Of a DNA stretch of 64,000 nt, positions 61,095 to 64,000 are shown piece by piece. Every line of letters starts with the position of its first letter. The first letter of the stretch is position 1. Under the pieces are notes generated by a model that was not told the origin of the DNA, did no database searches, and saw nothing but the letters and a program-made list of their open reading frames with translations. The stretch is from positions 282,694 through 346,693 of the forward strand of contig QANU01096872.1 in the NCBI GenBank assembly GCA_003254905.1, written 5' to 3'. The DNA is from Nissolia schottii. Lineage: Eukaryota; Streptophyta; Magnoliopsida; Fabales; Fabaceae. Made by a program: the position numbers and the translations under genes.

Positions 61095-62826
61095 ATGTTG
61101 CAAACCGATTTATTATTTACTTGAACTTGAACATTTTTCACTTGCAAGTGTGACCAAGTATATTTTATAAGCTTAACTTGAAAAAGTAAAAGATTAGGAA
61201 TGATTTTATATATCTGTTAATATGTTCTCTCGTATGAGTTCTTTTATTAATTTAAAAATAATAAATATACTAAAGATATGGTTTGCCATATTTTCAGAGC
61301 ATTATTTAGAAAACCCATATAATAAATCTTCGAACATTCGTGAGTCATAACATAATTAATAACATGCGGAGAGAAATAAATGACTAGTACTTTTTTAATA
61401 TGCCTTCTGAAGTAAAAGTCCATTGAATTCAAACATAAGAATTCTATGTGATCATATCAATGACCAATTAATTAATCATCTTAAAAAAATTTAAGTTGTA
61501 TTGTATAATATAAAGCAGGTTATGTCCCTTAGGCTCCTAATACAAAATCATTGCTTAACATCACTGTTCCATGCTTGAAAACCTTTAATACATTTCTGTC
61601 TGCGCCCCTTCCACTGACCTTTTGGCATTTGAATATTGTACAACATATATAAAGAATAGGGTATAATCGAATTTAATCATATTTTAGAAGGATATGTGTT
61701 TCTTCTCATAGACAATTTGCTTCATGGAAACTAATGCATATAATTAGAAAAGCATCCTCTTCTATGTTCATCATTCAGACCCAAGCATTAGCACCTACCG
61801 ACCATCCATTCTTTCTCATGATTCCAATTCTCTTCTTTTCATATGGTCACTTTACTAATATTCCACTTTTTAAAAACAGAAAAATTCTAAAGTTAAGGTC
61901 CCCTTCATGCAATTCCAGCATGGAATATAATTCGATGAGAGAAAAAGGGTGAAGAGACATAATGGAATAGAATGTAGGCTACTTCTATGGCCTACCATAT
62001 CCCTTAAGATATGTTGTAAAGTTTCATGCTTTTTTTATTAGCTTGTTAATTAATTAGCTTAGAATACGGAGGAAAATGCTGAAATTTCTTGCATACCATT
62101 ATACCACTTTTCAATTGAATTGCTAATGAATTCGTAATAGTCATAATCTTGACGGCCAAGTAAAGGATTGAAGAAATTTTTTCATTGAATATGGCATTTT
62201 TTTCAAAAATTAATCTTCAACTCTTAACCTGTATTATGTATACTTAATCAAGACATTTTCTATTGTTAAGTGGGATCACACATAATCATGCAGAAGAATG
62301 TGGTATAGTTCATTTGACTTTCTTTGGATAAGAAGTTTTGCCTTGGCTTTGTATATAATTAAGGATAAGACATGGATTGATCACTTTTCTGAATTTAAGT
62401 GATGTGAAGTCAAGGAATTACAGCCATGTCATCATAACATACTGCTCATTTCATGTTAAGATGTGAAGTGGAATGAAAATCACACACGGGGAAGAGAGTT
62501 GGTAAAAGAATTATTAAAAAAAATGATGGTCAGATAGTCAAACTAACTTATTGGACAACTGAGGAAATTTATGTGGTTAATTGAATTATAAAAATGGGAG
62601 AATTATACTTATGTTTAACAATATAACTTTTTTGAAAATCAATTCAAAATTTCATTCTTCTTTTTGTTATGCGCCACGAGGATCTGATTATATATACACC
62701 TTAAATATTGTCATCATCATTTTACCAGTTAAGTAATTTTATACGCAAAGCTCACTAACAAAACACATGGTATTCACATTCTATACTCTATCTTCCACCC
62801 TCACATCGCGTGTATTCATTCTACCG
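61095..62826. other. AT-rich intergenic DNA
   Basis: No supported gene, RNA or repeat with clear ends. Confidence 0.45.
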
Positions 62827-63105
62827 CTGCACAAATATTTTGAACTATTGTGTACAAATATTTTTAATTGTTGTGCAAAAACTTTTTCAACTAATGTGCA
62901 CAAATATTCTGAATTGTTGTACACAAACATTTTAAATTGTCTTGCACAAACTTTTATACTGTTGTGCACAAACATTTTGAATAGTTTAAAATGTTTGTGC
63001 ACAACAGTTTAAAATATTTGTGCACGATAATTAAAAATGTTTGTGCACCATAATAAAAAGTTTGTACATATTAGTTAAAAATGTTTGTGCATAATAGTTG
63101 TAAAT
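62827..63105. repeat. two-way array of about 23-bp repeats
   Basis: Seven direct units resembling GTGCACAAA[T/C]ATTTTGAATTGTT run from 62827 to about 62985. About five inverted units (AAAATGTTTGTGCAC plus an AT spacer) follow to about 63105. The orientation switches near 62985-62990. Units differ by 1-5 bases. The array could fold into a long hairpin. It is not a CRISPR: units are imperfect and have no unique spacers. Confidence 0.85.
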
Positions 63106-63684
63106 AAGTGAGTGCACATAGGTCAATCATATAAAATCATTGGTTGGCAGTATGATAATAAATTGTAAGATATATATCAAATCATTTTTTATGTGCCACT
63201 TCTTTCGAGAGATTTTCAAGGAATTGAACCAAAATTTAATTCTCAATTTCTTTTTAACTAATAAGATGTGAAAGATAGTGTTCTTGTAATTCTAAAAATA
63301 AATTATTAAAAAATTATTTTTTCTTTTAAGAAGTTTGTTTCTTCAAACGACGAACTTGTGTCATTTTTTATGGGAGACTATCAAGTTGCATACCACTCAT
63401 TCAACAATTTATTGAGTCATTATTTATTTCTTTTTTCTTAAAAGAAAATAAAAATTGTTACAATCTGAACAAATCGAATTAGTTTTGGTCAATGTTGCAT
63501 CCAAGCAACACAATTGAAGATGATACATGAACGAGCAAATGTACATGGTTGGAAACAGGGGTGGAGCTAGAAAGTTTCTTTGGGAGGGGCTAAAAAAATT
63601 TTAAATGAAAATTTTAATATACAAAAATAAAAATGAATATTTTATAATTAAAATTAAAAAGAATATATAAATATGCATAATATA

Positions 63685-64000
63685 CATAGTTCTGAAAATT
63701 AGATCGGATCAGCCGGTTTGATCAATTGAACTGAGAACCAAATTCCTATCTAATTCAGTTTGCTCTCAAAAATCACGTCTTGAGAACTAGTGAGAACCGA
63801 TCAAAACCGGCGAATTAAACCGATTTCTCTCTCTTTTAAATTACAAATTTTTTTAAATAAAATTTTTTTTTACTAATTTTGATGGAATACTTATATATTT
63901 TGTTGTAAAACATACTCTCACAATACTAATAATGTACAAATATTATATAAAAATTATTTTTATTTATTATATAGTATATAATTAATCATATATATATATA
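63685..64000. mobile_element. second copy of the hAT-like MITE family, truncated by window
   Basis: It starts CATAGTTCTGAAAATTAGAT, like the left end at 29668. From about 63850 it aligns with 29870-29985: ACTAATTTTGATGGAATAC, TATATTTTGTTGTAAAACAT and ACTAATAATGTACAAATA have near-identical partners there. The right end is outside the window. Confidence 0.7.

Noticed and set aside
62827..63105. CRISPR array
   Set aside because: Units are imperfect, have no unique spacers, occur in both orientations, and the genome is a plant.
1..64000. functional linkage or metabolic cluster among CRK, NRT2.5, NOP10, GWD and SOUL
   Set aside because: The genes have unrelated roles, mixed strands and large transposon-filled gaps; nothing supports a cluster.

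Overview
The window is plant nuclear DNA, almost certainly from a legume and probably a relative of soybean, from a draft assembly (512-base N gap at 60131-60642, single N at 20215). The evidence is intron-rich genes with plant-type GT-AG splice sites, AT-rich intergenic DNA, plant-specific gene families, and repeats common in legumes (TRIM-like and Au-SINE-like elements, MULE and hAT MITEs, L1-type LINEs). Species assignment is inference; no alignment could be run.

Genes. (1) 24-2295, minus: a CRK2/CRK3-type cysteine-rich receptor-like kinase, cut by the window edge inside the kinase domain. (2) 3647-6348, minus: a complete three-exon NRT2.5-type high-affinity nitrate transporter, 508 residues. 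(3) 14900-16546, minus: a complete 64-residue NOP10 (H/ACA snoRNP subunit 3) in three tiny exons. (4) 21326-40342, plus: a complete alpha-glucan water dikinase (GWD1/SEX1 type); I traced 33 coding exons that stay in frame and give 1511 residues. (5) 41384-42310, minus: a complete two-exon secreted SOUL haem-binding protein, convergent with GWD. (6) 52870-54476, minus: an RPA1-like OB-fold pseudogene. A CYP89-like P450 fragment at about 19800-20214 lies inside a transposon.

Repeats fill most of the rest. A MULE with long terminal inverted repeats and a 9-bp target duplication (19541-20304) carries the P450 fragment. GWD introns hold two TRIM-like elements, a MULE MITE inside one of them, an Au-like SINE, a hAT-like MITE, a 5'-truncated LINE with a solo LTR inside it, and a tRNA-derived SINE. 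From 44.5 to 52.8 kb lies a Tourist-like element, a second LINE and two related LTR-like blocks. From 59.9 to 61.1 kb a GC-rich hAT element with a perfect 8-bp duplication sits inside a CACTA-like element. At 62.8-63.1 kb there is an array of roughly 23-bp repeats that switches orientation in the middle.

The genes do not form a pathway or operon. They are independent housekeeping and metabolic genes: starch phosphorylation (GWD), nitrate uptake (NRT2.5), snoRNP assembly (NOP10), receptor signalling (CRK) and haem/tetrapyrrole binding (SOUL). I see no new multi-gene system. The points most worth a second look are the gene-capturing MULE, in-frame repeat expansions in GWD exons 7 and 11, the duplicated splice acceptor in the nitrate transporter, the homopolymer interrupting the CRK kinase exon, and the two-way 23-bp array.
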